A DNA stretch of 64,000 nt, taken from NCBI RefSeq assembly GCF_014837235.1, contig NZ_JACYFT010000002.1, positions 868,001 through 932,000 on the forward strand, read 5' to 3'. This DNA comes from Limnohabitans radicicola. GTDB lineage: Bacteria; Pseudomonadota; Gammaproteobacteria; Burkholderiales; Burkholderiaceae_C. The position numbers were made by a program, and so were the translations under genes. Shown in pieces: positions 36,253 to 43,469 of the stretch; positions within the stretch are counted from its first letter, which is position 1; each line of letters opens with the position of its first letter. The notes under the pieces were generated by a model. That model made no database searches. It was given only the letters and a program-made list of their open reading frames with translations, and was not told where the DNA came from.

Positions 36253-36633
36253 TCAGGCCAGCATGGCCAAGGCATACAAAGCCAGGACGCACAGGTAGCC
36301 CACAGCCCAAAACAGGGAGCGCAGACTCGCGCGATCGGAGACATAACACGCGATGTACATCACGCGGGCCAGTACGAAGACAATGGCCAATGCGTCAATG
36401 CGGCTCGTGTCGGCGCCTGCCTGCAATGCCAGCAAGACACCTGCCGCAAAAAACGGGAAGGCCTCAAAGCTGTTGGCTTGCGCCGCGTCGGCGCGGGCAC
36501 GCCGCCCGGTTTGCATGGCCATCCAGGCGCGTGGATCGTGGTTGTCATAACCCTTGGCACCTGCTTTGGCGATGCCGGCGGCGATCACAGGCAAGACGCC
36601 TGCGATCAAAAGGCAGAGATAGGACCATTTCAT
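36253..36633 (-). CDS. MAPEG family membrane protein
   Basis: This 126-residue protein with four hydrophobic helices fits the MAPEG family (membrane-associated eicosanoid and glutathione metabolism). The family-like stretch is RRARADAAQANSFEAFPFFAAGV in the middle, with ARVMYIACYV later. Bacterial members may have glutathione transferase or peroxidase activity, not proven. Its ATG overlaps the desaturase stop (ATGA), so both are one unit. Confidence 0.85.
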   Translation of the reverse strand: MKWSYLCLLIAGVLPVIAAGIAKAGAKGYDNHDPRAWMAMQTGRRARADAAQANSFEAFPFFAAGVLLALQAGADTSRIDALAIVFVLARVMYIACYVSDRASLRSLFWAVGYLCVLALYALAMLA

Positions 36634-37538
36634 GCTGTCGTTCCAGTTTGCGATGTGGGTGAAACGGCTGCAGTCGCGGGGCCTTCATAGATCGAGCCTC
36701 CGAACTTCAGCGCGGTGTGCTCGCGCGAGGACTGCAGCAGCGGGAAAAACATCTGGTGGTACCAGCGCTCCTGGCCAAACAGTTTGTCATCGATCAGGCC
36801 GACTCGTTCCGGAAATTTGCGGGTGATCAAGGCACTGCCAAAGATCTGGTCCCAGATGAACAACAGGTTGCCAAAGTTGCCCTTGTAGTGCCCGATGCCG
36901 TCTTCGTTGGTGATGGCGTGGTGTGCCCAATGCGTGGCAGGCGTAGAAATGGTGCGCTCGAGCACCCACATCAGCGGGCGCAGCGCCGGAATGCGGTACA
37001 GCGGCTCGTCCCAGCGCCAGGCACAGTGGGCGCCCAGGATCACGAACAGTTTGACCACGACATACATGGCATAAACCATCCCCCCCACGCCCAGGTACAG
37101 CAGTGCGCCAGCAAACCAGAGGCCGGGCATCATCAGGTAATAAAAGAAGTTGTTGCGGAACGTCACCCGAATGCTCATGTACTCGGCCGAGTGGTGCGCG
37201 CGATGCAGCGGCCACAGCAAAGGTGAGTGCGACAGGCGGTGCCACCAGTATTGCGTGAGGTCATCCGCCAGAATCAGAATACCCACCATGGCCCACCAGG
37301 GCCAGTCGGCCAGCATGCCCTTGTATTGCGGCGCCAACCACGCACCGAGCTTGCTGGTCGTCAGGATGGCGATGGGCTGCGTGATGGCCAACAAGCTCAG
37401 AAACATGAACAGTTCCAGCTTGGTGTCGTTCCCCGTCGCATGGACCGTGTCGCGGTATCTGCGACTGATGAATTCCATGATCGCAAACCCTAGAATCAAA
37501 CAAACCACCAGCAAGTTCTGAATTTGGGAGGCATTCAT
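36630..37538 (-). CDS. Sterol desaturase/fatty acid hydroxylase family protein
   Basis: This 302-residue membrane di-iron protein carries the family's histidine clusters: WWHRLSH, LHRAHHSAEY and THWAHHAI. Several hydrophobic segments surround them. It would introduce a hydroxyl or double bond in a lipid or hydrocarbon; bacterial substrates vary widely. It is followed by the MAPEG gene through an ATGA overlap, and tRNA-Cys lies 121 bp upstream. Confidence 0.88.
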   Translation of the reverse strand: MNASQIQNLLVVCLILGFAIMEFISRRYRDTVHATGNDTKLELFMFLSLLAITQPIAILTTSKLGAWLAPQYKGMLADWPWWAMVGILILADDLTQYWWHRLSHSPLLWPLHRAHHSAEYMSIRVTFRNNFFYYLMMPGLWFAGALLYLGVGGMVYAMYVVVKLFVILGAHCAWRWDEPLYRIPALRPLMWVLERTISTPATHWAHHAITNEDGIGHYKGNFGNLLFIWDQIFGSALITRKFPERVGLIDDKLFGQERWYHQMFFPLLQSSREHTALKFGGSIYEGPATAAVSPTSQTGTTA

Positions 37539-37622
37539 CCAAACACTCCTTTTGCGACCAAAGCACCAATTTAGTGCTTTATGGGCACAGGCGTGATGGT
37601 GTTACTACTGAGGTGGCCCAAG

Positions 37623-37654
37623 AAAAAAGCCACTGACAAAAAGTCAATGGCTTT
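37623..37654 (-). terminator. Terminator after tRNA-Cys
   Basis: Read on the minus strand, AAAGCCA..TGAC pairs with GTCA..TGGCTTT and is followed by more T residues. It lies just beyond the 3' end of tRNA-Cys. Confidence 0.75.
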
Positions 37655-37659
37655 GTGAT

Positions 37660-37733
37660 TGGAGGCGCGGGCCGGAGTCGAACCGACCTACACGGATTTG
37701 CAATCCGGTGCATAACCGCTTTGCTACCGCGCC
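37660..37733 (-). tRNA. tRNA-Cys (anticodon GCA)
   Basis: Acceptor GGCGCGG/CCGCGCC, anticodon stem GGATT-GCA-AATCC, TPsiC arm with GGTTCGACTCC and encoded CCA. Its 3' 46 bases (37660-37705) recur exactly at 40295-40340. Confidence 0.95.
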
Positions 37734-37744
37734 ACGTTCTGACA

Positions 37745-37772
37745 AAAAAGGGAAGCGCGTGCTTCCCTTTTT
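37745..37772. terminator. Bidirectional terminator between tRNA-Gly and tRNA-Cys
   Basis: AAAAAGGGAAGC/GCTTCCCTTTTT with a GCGT loop. It suggests that the two tRNAs are separately transcribed. Confidence 0.8.
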
Positions 37773-37803
37773 GCTGGAAGATGTTGGCACTTCTTCCGAT
37801 GTT

Positions 37804-37879
37804 TGGAGCGGGAAACGAGGCTCGAACTCGCGACCTCAACCTTGGCAAGGTTGCGCTCTACCAACTGAGCTATTCCCGC
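37804..37879 (-). tRNA. tRNA-Gly (anticodon GCC)
   Basis: Acceptor GCGGGAA/TTCCCGC, anticodon stem CAACCTT-GCC-AAGGTTG, TPsiC arm containing GAGTTCGAGCC and encoded CCA. Confidence 0.95.
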
Positions 37880-37979
37880 ATAAGTGAAGCTCGAATTATA
37901 TGCCAAAAAAACACCGCTGTTTTGCAGGCCGTACGAATTTCTGCACAGAAGGCGCACAAGCCCTGTTCACATCGCCTTA

Positions 37980-38351
37980 TCAAAAGAGGCCTGCCTGATC
38001 GGGATCGGCAGATGAGACCCCCTTGGATGAAGTTTTGGGTAACGTCTTTCGCGGCATGGGGACCAGGTCCAGCAGCGCAGGCATGGCTTGTGCGGCTGGC
38101 GCATGCACAACGCCCTCCGCAGTCTCGCCGCTTGCCACGACCTCAGCCGGCCAACGCTTGAGGCGTTTGAGTTCGCCACGGTTCATGCAACGGTAAACCG
38201 CCAACGGCGCCGACTCACCCGAGGCACGCAGGACGACGTACCCCTTACCCAGGTGCGTGACACGGGCACTCTTACCGTCGACCTGTCGGTCATCGCCGGC
38301 TGCGCGTGTTCGGTAATAAGCCGTGATCGCTCTGATCAGTAATTCATCCAT
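37980..38351 (-). CDS. Conserved hypothetical protein, function unknown
   Basis: This 123-residue basic protein has no signal or membrane segment. I do not recognise a named family. The N-terminal half (MDELLIRAITAYYRTRAAGD, then HLGKGYVVLRASGE and LAVYRCMNRGELKRLKRWPAEV) looks structured; the C-terminus is Pro/Ala/Ser-rich and disordered. Its start lies 34 bases downstream of five 15-bp tandem repeats that may control it. Codon use fits the chromosome rather than the island. Confidence 0.65.
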   Translation of the reverse strand: MDELLIRAITAYYRTRAAGDDRQVDGKSARVTHLGKGYVVLRASGESAPLAVYRCMNRGELKRLKRWPAEVVASGETAEGVVHAPAAQAMPALLDLVPMPRKTLPKTSSKGVSSADPDQAGLF

Positions 38352-38385
38352 ATCCCATCCATTCAGTCTGGAAAATGCAGTTTAT

Positions 38386-38460
38386 CAACATCATGTCTGC
38401 CAACCTATAGTTGACCAACCAATGGTTGATCAACATATGGTCGGTTAACCTTATGTTGGT
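38386..38460. repeat. Five 15-bp tandem repeats with internal dyads
   Basis: Units start at 38386, 38401, 38416, 38431 and 38446, with consensus CAACCTATGGTTGAY. The third (CAACCAATGGTTG) is a perfect palindrome around AAT; the others are degenerate versions. The array lies between the start of a hypothetical gene and the end of a Bug-protein gene, on the upstream side of the former. Confidence 0.85.
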
Positions 38461-38476
38461 TGACTGTGTTATGGCA

Positions 38477-39460
38477 TCATTCGTCCTTGATGGCTGCACG
38501 CTGGGCCACGGTCTGCATGCGAGGCAACTCGTTTTGCATCCGCGCCGTGACCGCGGCTGCGCTACCCCAGTTGGGCTGCAGCCCCACATCGACCAGTTTG
38601 GCACGCACCTCAGGCAAGGCCAGCACATCCGCCAGGTTTTTTTCGAGCTTGTGCCGAACTGCTGCAGGCAAATCCTTCGGGGCCATCAAGGCAAACCAGG
38701 AACTGATTTCCACATTCGGGTAACCCGCCTCGCCCATGGTGGGCACATCGGGCAAAGTTTTGAGTCTTTGCGCTGCAAACACGGCCAGCGGCCGCACCTT
38801 GCCTGCTTTGATCAGCGGCATGGAAGCCACTATCGTGTCCGAGGCCACTGAAACCTGCCCCCCCATCAAAGCGGTCAGGCTCGGGCCGCTGCCGTTGTAA
38901 GGCACGTGGGTCATCTGGATACCTGCGGCCGACTTGAGCAACTCTGCGGCGAAATGCACTGTGGAGCCCGTGCCGAACGAGCCGTAATTCAAGGCATTTG
39001 GATCGGCTTTGGCCTGGGAAACCATCGCAGCCAGCGAAGCCGGACCCGAGGGTCCGGCGACCAGCAGCAGCTGCATGTCGGCAACCATGCCAATCGGCGT
39101 GAAGCTGTTGATGGGGTGATAGCTCAATTTTTCTCGGATCACCGGGTTGAGCACCAACGTGGAATTGGACGCCAGCAGCAATGTGTAACCATCCGCAGGC
39201 GCTTTGGCCACCTGTGAGGCGGCCAGCACAGTACCAGCCCCGGGTTTGTTTTCCACCACGACCGACTGCCCCAGCTTCTCTTGCATCGACACGGCAAGCA
39301 AACGGCCCAGCACATCGGTGGCACCACCTGCGGCAAATGGAATGACCAATTTGACGGGTTTCTCGGGATAGGTCGCCTGCGCCAAGCACGTGCCCCCTGA
39401 GCATGACAGCATGGCGGCCACAGCTGCCGAGACAAACCAACGTTTTTTCATCTGCATCAA
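38477..39460 (-). CDS. Tripartite tricarboxylate transporter substrate-binding protein (Bug family)
   Basis: This 327-residue periplasmic protein has a signal peptide ending near GGTCLAQA. TctC/Bug motifs include YPEKPVKLVIPFAAGGATD, VVVENKPGAGTVLAASQVAKAPADGYTLL and ALMAPKDLPA. Like the gene at 27777 it has no TctAB partner nearby. The two differ considerably and probably bind different ligands. Confidence 0.9.
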   Translation of the reverse strand: MMQMKKRWFVSAAVAAMLSCSGGTCLAQATYPEKPVKLVIPFAAGGATDVLGRLLAVSMQEKLGQSVVVENKPGAGTVLAASQVAKAPADGYTLLLASNSTLVLNPVIREKLSYHPINSFTPIGMVADMQLLLVAGPSGPASLAAMVSQAKADPNALNYGSFGTGSTVHFAAELLKSAAGIQMTHVPYNGSGPSLTALMGGQVSVASDTIVASMPLIKAGKVRPLAVFAAQRLKTLPDVPTMGEAGYPNVEISSWFALMAPKDLPAAVRHKLEKNLADVLALPEVRAKLVDVGLQPNWGSAAAVTARMQNELPRMQTVAQRAAIKDE

Positions 39461-39620
39461 GTTTTCCTCAATGAATCAATCAGAACAAAGTCAGTCTGGA
39501 TGTTGATCCAAGTTCCTGGCAGATAAGGTCACAAAGGTGGCAAAAAAAATGCCTCAGTGGCATGGCCACTGAGACTTGTATGGCCTGAATGTTGCAGATC
39601 CCGGCGGCTTGCGCTCCAAC

Positions 39621-40157
39621 TCAAATCCCTTGCAGATTCAGAACAAAATCGTCATAAGAGGTATTTTGGGCAGCCAACGCATCCATCAACAGTTGTGTCG
39701 ATGCTGCGATCGCATCCCGGCTGCCCGCGTCTTTTTCAACTTGAAGCATTCGGCGGTACAGGGGCTCAATCAACACGAGGGCCGAGGGATTGGGTTTGCG
39801 ACGAACAGAAAAGTACCCCAGCAACTGCCCCTGAACATCGTAGGAAGGTGTCACATTGGCAAAGACCCAATAAAAACTGCCGCTTTTGGCGATGTTCTTC
39901 ACAAATGCAAAGACTTCTTGCCCCGCATTCAATCGATCCCACAAGAGCTTGAATACAGCACGAGGCATGTCCGGGTGCCGGACGATGTTGTGCTGCACCC
40001 CCAGCAACTCATCTTCACTGAAGCCGGAATAATGGTTGAACGCGCGGTTGCCATAAGTGATACGGCCCTTCGGATCCGTTTTGGAAACGATCAGGTCACC
40101 ATCACGCATGACGATTTCCTGCTTATTCGGGGTGATGCGCAATTGGGTCATGGCCAT
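39621..40157 (-). CDS. PAS domain sensor protein, Aer N-terminus-like, no output domain
   Basis: This 178-residue soluble protein consists of one PAS domain (about residues 20-125: SKTDPKGRITYGNRAFNHYSG, VRHPDMPRAVFKLLWDRL, YWVFANVTPSYD) and a short helical tail. The PAS domain strongly resembles that of the aerotaxis receptor Aer, which binds FAD, including the HPDMP motif. There is no membrane, HAMP or methyl-accepting domain, so it would have to signal through a partner. An ATG two codons in is an alternative start. Confidence 0.82.
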   Translation of the reverse strand: MAMTQLRITPNKQEIVMRDGDLIVSKTDPKGRITYGNRAFNHYSGFSEDELLGVQHNIVRHPDMPRAVFKLLWDRLNAGQEVFAFVKNIAKSGSFYWVFANVTPSYDVQGQLLGYFSVRRKPNPSALVLIEPLYRRMLQVEKDAGSRDAIAASTQLLMDALAAQNTSYDDFVLNLQGI

Positions 40158-40259
40158 CTGTGTTTTGAGATGCCACGGATTGTCTGCACAGACTCAGGTC
40201 AAAGGCTTGATGTATGTCAACGTGTCTGGAAACATTGCACCCATGGCGCTCTTGAGCAG

Positions 40260-40286
40260 AAAAAAAGCAGCCCCGTGGGGCTGCTT
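40260..40286 (-). terminator. Terminator beyond the tRNA-Cys fragment
   Basis: On the minus strand AAGCAGCCCC/GGGGCTGCTT is followed by seven T residues. It stands just past the 3' end of the truncated tRNA-Cys copy, as expected for a formerly complete tRNA gene. Confidence 0.75.
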
Positions 40287-40294
40287 GCTGGATA

Positions 40295-40340
40295 TGGAGG
40301 CGCGGGCCGGAGTCGAACCGACCTACACGGATTTGCAATC
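40295..40340 (-). repeat. 46-bp copy of the 3' part of tRNA-Cys (putative attachment site)
   Basis: The sequence is identical to 37660-37705, running from the encoded CCA to just past the anticodon (GCA), and then diverges abruptly. The 5' half is missing, so it cannot be a functional tRNA. Such 3' fragments are left by tyrosine-recombinase integration into tRNA genes. The metal-resistance island begins on its right side. Confidence 0.8.
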
Positions 40341-40569
40341 TGTGTAGCCTCCTGGAAGCCTTGATTCATGCGGGTTTCAGAAGTGTTGTTTGCCTGCTAC
40401 GCGGCTGCTACGCTAACTGAAATCCTTGGTGTTCAGTGTAACAGCCTTCGAGTTCCGTACGGTTCCGTAGCCAAGATTACGCTGGCGGGTTCAAACGGAA
40501 ATTCGAGGACATTCGGCGAACTGCCCATGGGGTGAGCAGAAGGTTGGTTCCTCTAAAATTGAGAACCGT
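40341..40569. other. Non-coding segment next to the putative attachment site, with phased direct repeats
   Basis: No convincing gene lies between 40158 and 40569. Just right of the tRNA fragment are two pairs of direct repeats: CTGCTACGC at 40394-40402 and 40405-40413 (11-bp period) and GTTCCGTA at 40452-40459 and 40462-40469 (10-bp period). They could be recombinase or excisionase sites, but that is inference. Confidence 0.4.
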
Positions 40570-40779
40570 ATGAAACCCACCTGCAAAAACTGTCAGAACC
40601 TGATGATCGCACCCTGCTCATCGACGCTTTACAGGTGCGGGGTCAGCTATTTCAGCACGCCACCGAAAGAACGCCGAGTGCAGCGCTTGGGGCTTTACCC
40701 AGAAACCGCAGCAGACAGCACTTGTGCCCAGTTCCGCCCTCATGGGTACCTGAACGCGCTGAAGACACAAATCCAGTAA
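40570..40779 (+). CDS. Small cysteine-containing hypothetical protein
   Basis: This 69-residue reading frame encodes a CxxC pair (KPTCKNCQN) plus further cysteines (APCSS, YRCGV, STCAQF), so it may bind metal through four or five cysteines. I do not recognise a family. The Shine-Dalgarno is poor and similarity is untested, so the gene is tentative. It is the first possible gene of the island. Confidence 0.45.
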   Translation: MKPTCKNCQNLMIAPCSSTLYRCGVSYFSTPPKERRVQRLGLYPETAADSTCAQFRPHGYLNALKTQIQ

Positions 40780-40840
40780 GTCTTCGCTTGCGCCAATAAC
40801 TCGGCCACCCATTGTTTCAAAACGGCAATTGGCACCAATA

Positions 40841-40860
40841 AAAACGGCCCCGAAGGGCCG
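40841..40860 (-). terminator. Terminator of the cusRS-type operon
   Basis: On the minus strand CGGCCC and GGGCCG pair around a TTCG tetraloop and are followed by TTTTATT. It lies 60 bases past the kinase stop. Confidence 0.75.
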
Positions 40861-40920
40861 CATCATCTGAGCCAGTCAGATCACTTCCTCTTATTGACAG
40901 CGACCTTTAAGCCTGAAGGA

Positions 40921-42300
40921 CTACAAATGCGGGAACTTCAAAATAAAACTAGTTTTACCCTGTTGGGAAGTCACTTCAGCAATGCCTCCATGAGCTTCAA
41001 CGATTGCCTTTGTGATTGCCAGACCTAAACCCGCACCATCAGAATCAGGGTGAGAACGAGCTGGATCGGCACGATAAAAGCGATCGAATAGCCGGGGAAG
41101 TACACGTGGGTCAATCTCCGTTCCAGTGTTTTGAACTACAACCTCAGTGCTCGTACCTGAGTCGGTCACAATAACTTTAACCTCCCCTCCTTGAGGGGTG
41201 TGACGCAGCGCGTTTGATAGCAAATTGCTGACTGCACGACGAAACATCAACCGATCTCCATGTATGCACCCATCACCATGCGCACTAAGTGAAATATGCT
41301 TTTCCTCGGCAACTGCTTCATAAAACTCGCACAACGCAAGAATCTCCTGTGCTGCTGAAAATATTTCCTTGTTCGGCAAATCAACGCCACGCTCCGTTTT
41401 GGCGAGGAATAGCATGTCAGACACCATCCGCCCCAAGCGCTGCAACTCTTCCGCATTTGAAGCGAGGATGTCACGATAGGTAAAAGCATCGCGCTTAGTT
41501 GAAAGCGTCACTTGTGTCTGCGTAAGTAGATTACTGATTGGCGTACGCAATTCATGGGCCAAATCTGATGAAAACTCAGAGAGACGCCGGAAATCACTTT
41601 CCAGCCGATCCAACATCTGATTAAGCTCCTTGGCCAGATCAGCCATCTCAATTGGAACAGCTTCAACAGGCATACGCTCTTCCAACTGTTGGCCTGTAAC
41701 CACTGCCGCTCTTGATCTCATAGCACGCAAAGGAGCCATCCCTTGATGTGCGGCGATCCAACCCAGCAGCCCACTGATCAGCGTTGCAAACAACGCATAA
41801 ACAGCAAGACTGCGCTGAAGCTCTTCCAGAAATTCTTGATGGTGGGCCGCATCAATTGCCACAGAGGCTGTGAGAGTATCTTCTTGTCTGTATTTGGCTA
41901 CCGTCTGGAATTGAATGGCATGGAATTCACTGCCCCCACTCTTCAACGTTTGCAACGCATGATCATCTTTACCGTGGTCAGACGAAATAGGTTTTTCTAA
42001 AAACTTAAATTCTTCAGATTTGTACAGTGTTTGTCCCGATGAATTCTTGATCGAAACAAGAAGTCCATGATGATGGCTAAGCGACTCCCCAAGCCGCCAT
42101 CGCGCATCTTCGGCTGAATTTGAATTAGCCAAAATATCTTCAATAAGTTGTCGCTTGTCTTCCAGCGCCATCCGATCAAGATCTAAGAAATGTCGATCTG
42201 CCGAAACCATGCAAAGCCAACCCAGTCCTAGCACAACAGCAGCTGCAACCAAAGTAAAGAAGATGGTCAAGCGGCTCGTGAGCGAAAGGTTTCTGAGCAT
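40921..42300 (-). CDS. cusS: Heavy-metal sensor histidine kinase (CusS/CopS type)
   Basis: This 459-residue kinase has two membrane segments (about 11-31 and 167-188) flanking a periplasmic sensor loop, then a HAMP domain, the phosphoacceptor H249 (SSDLAHELRTPISNLL), an N-box region and the ATP lid DGAGLGLAITKAIVEAHGG. It matches the heavy-metal sensor kinase family and probably detects periplasmic Cu(I)/Ag(I), given its neighbours. Its ATG immediately follows the regulator's TAA. A terminator lies downstream. Confidence 0.92.
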   Translation of the reverse strand: MLRNLSLTSRLTIFFTLVAAAVVLGLGWLCMVSADRHFLDLDRMALEDKRQLIEDILANSNSAEDARWRLGESLSHHHGLLVSIKNSSGQTLYKSEEFKFLEKPISSDHGKDDHALQTLKSGGSEFHAIQFQTVAKYRQEDTLTASVAIDAAHHQEFLEELQRSLAVYALFATLISGLLGWIAAHQGMAPLRAMRSRAAVVTGQQLEERMPVEAVPIEMADLAKELNQMLDRLESDFRRLSEFSSDLAHELRTPISNLLTQTQVTLSTKRDAFTYRDILASNAEELQRLGRMVSDMLFLAKTERGVDLPNKEIFSAAQEILALCEFYEAVAEEKHISLSAHGDGCIHGDRLMFRRAVSNLLSNALRHTPQGGEVKVIVTDSGTSTEVVVQNTGTEIDPRVLPRLFDRFYRADPARSHPDSDGAGLGLAITKAIVEAHGGIAEVTSQQGKTSFILKFPHL

Positions 42301-42984
42301 TTAATGAGTCTCCGGCGCTTCCAGCACATAGCCCATGCCTCGCACTGTTTGAATCAACTTGACTTCTTGTCCTTCGTCGATTTTTACTCGCAAGCGACGC
42401 ATGGCAACTTCGATCACATTGGTATCGCTGTCAAAATTCATGTCCCACACTTGTGAAGCGATCAGCGATCTTGGTAATACTTCGCCTTGCCTACGCATCA
42501 ACAATTCCAACAATCCAAATTCTTTCGCGGTGAGATCAATCCGCTTGCCCGCTCGTGCAACTCGTCGACGCAGCAGATCCAACTCTAAATCAGCCACCTT
42601 TAAAACCGTGGTTTCAGAGCCGTTGCGTCCTCTGCGGAGAATAGTGCGCACTCGTGCAAGCAATTCTGCAAATGAAAACGGTTTGACAAGGTAGTCATCA
42701 GCACCAAGCTCCAAACCCTTGACCCTGTCTTCAACCTGATCACGTGCAGTCAAGAACATCGCTGGCATTTCCAGACCGCGTTGGCGCATATTTTTCAATA
42801 CCTCCCAACCATTCAAACCTGGAAGCATCACATCCAAAATGACCAGCTCGTATTCACCTTGCTCCGCTAAATGCAAGCCGTCTACGCCAGTCTGAGCCAA
42901 ATCGACAACGAATCCAGCTTCATGCAAACCTTGACGAAGGTATTCACCTGTTTTAGGTTCGTCTTCTACGATCAGAATTTTCAC
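42301..42984 (-). CDS. cusR: Heavy-metal response regulator (CusR/CopR type, OmpR family)
   Basis: This 227-residue regulator has a receiver domain (acidic pocket EDE at 7-9, phosphorylated D51 in [11 protein letters not shown] in YLVKPFSF) and an OmpR-type winged-helix domain ([26 protein letters not shown]-type end RGMGYVLE). It likely activates the copper operon starting at 43119 and the CusCBA operon at 54172, both of which are preceded by a similar TTACAT/ATGTAA dyad. Divergent from the copper operon across 134 bp. Confidence 0.92.
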   Translation of the reverse strand: MKILIVEDEPKTGEYLRQGLHEAGFVVDLAQTGVDGLHLAEQGEYELVILDVMLPGLNGWEVLKNMRQRGLEMPAMFLTARDQVEDRVKGLELGADDYLVKPFSFAELLARVRTILRRGRNGSETTVLKVADLELDLLRRRVARAGKRIDLTAKEFGLLELLMRRQGEVLPRSLIASQVWDMNFDSDTNVIEVAMRRLRVKIDEGQEVKLIQTVRGMGYVLEAPETH

Positions 42985-43048
42985 GACTTTCCTTTTTTTT
43001 CGCTCGTTGCACTCTAGTGTGACAAATTTTCAGAACCTGACACAAAGA

Positions 43049-43068
43049 TAACAAATATGTAATCTGGC
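43049..43068. promoter_or_regulatory. Candidate CusR/CopR-type operator before the copper operon
   Basis: The dyad TAACAAATATGTAA (43049-43062) matches 10 of 14 positions of the perfect TTACAT-GA-ATGTAA palindrome at 54057, and the adjoining ATGTAATCTGGC (43057-43068) is identical at both places. It lies between the regulator gene and the operon it probably controls. Confidence 0.55.
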
Positions 43069-43118
43069 GGACGGAATATTGTCAGGCGTACATCTACAAA
43101 ATTACAGCCTGGAAACCA

Positions 43119-43469
43119 ATGGATGTTCAAAAGGCGCACATGCAACAACAATCTCACCTACTCAAAGCAACCATATTCGGTAGTTTGGCATTCTTGTCAG
43201 TAAGCGCTATTGCGCAAGAGGCACAGCCAAGCAAGCCTGAGACTACTAACATAAGCTTGCCGACGAAACTGCAATACAAATCGGCGATCAGCGGCTATCA
43301 AGTTTATGCTGATCAAGAGGTCCTACCATGGCGCGAGGCTAACGATCGCGTGGGACGGATTGGAGGATGGCGCGCTTACGCCAAGGAAGCCGCAACTGGA
43401 CAGCCAGCGCCCGATACGCCACCGGCGGCCAATCCGCATGCCGGTCACCATGAGGGAGGCAAGCAATGA
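43119..43469 (+). CDS. Small periplasmic hypothetical protein of the copper operon
   Basis: This 116-residue protein has a signal peptide (hydrophobic ATIFGSLAFLSVSAIA, cleavage near AQEA). The mature part contains YQVYADQEVLPWREANDRVGRIGGW and ends in a His-containing tail (NPHAGHHEGGKQ) that could bind copper. I cannot name its family, although similar small proteins precede TolC-type genes in copper loci. An ATG at 43140 is an alternative start. It overlaps the TolC gene by ATGA. Confidence 0.7.
   Translation: MDVQKAHMQQQSHLLKATIFGSLAFLSVSAIAQEAQPSKPETTNISLPTKLQYKSAISGYQVYADQEVLPWREANDRVGRIGGWRAYAKEAATGQPAPDTPPAANPHAGHHEGGKQ

Noticed and set aside
38386..38460. A CRISPR array
   Set aside because: Units are 15 bp, head to tail and without spacers; no cas genes are present.
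37660..40340. The 2.6-kb segment between the two tRNA-Cys repeats as an integrated mobile element
   Set aside because: For a minus-strand tRNA the intact copy should be at the right end and the fragment at the left; the observed order is the opposite, and the segment has no recombinase.
40295..40340. A second functional tRNA-Cys
   Set aside because: The sequence matches only from the CCA end to just past the anticodon; the D-arm and 5' acceptor strand are absent.
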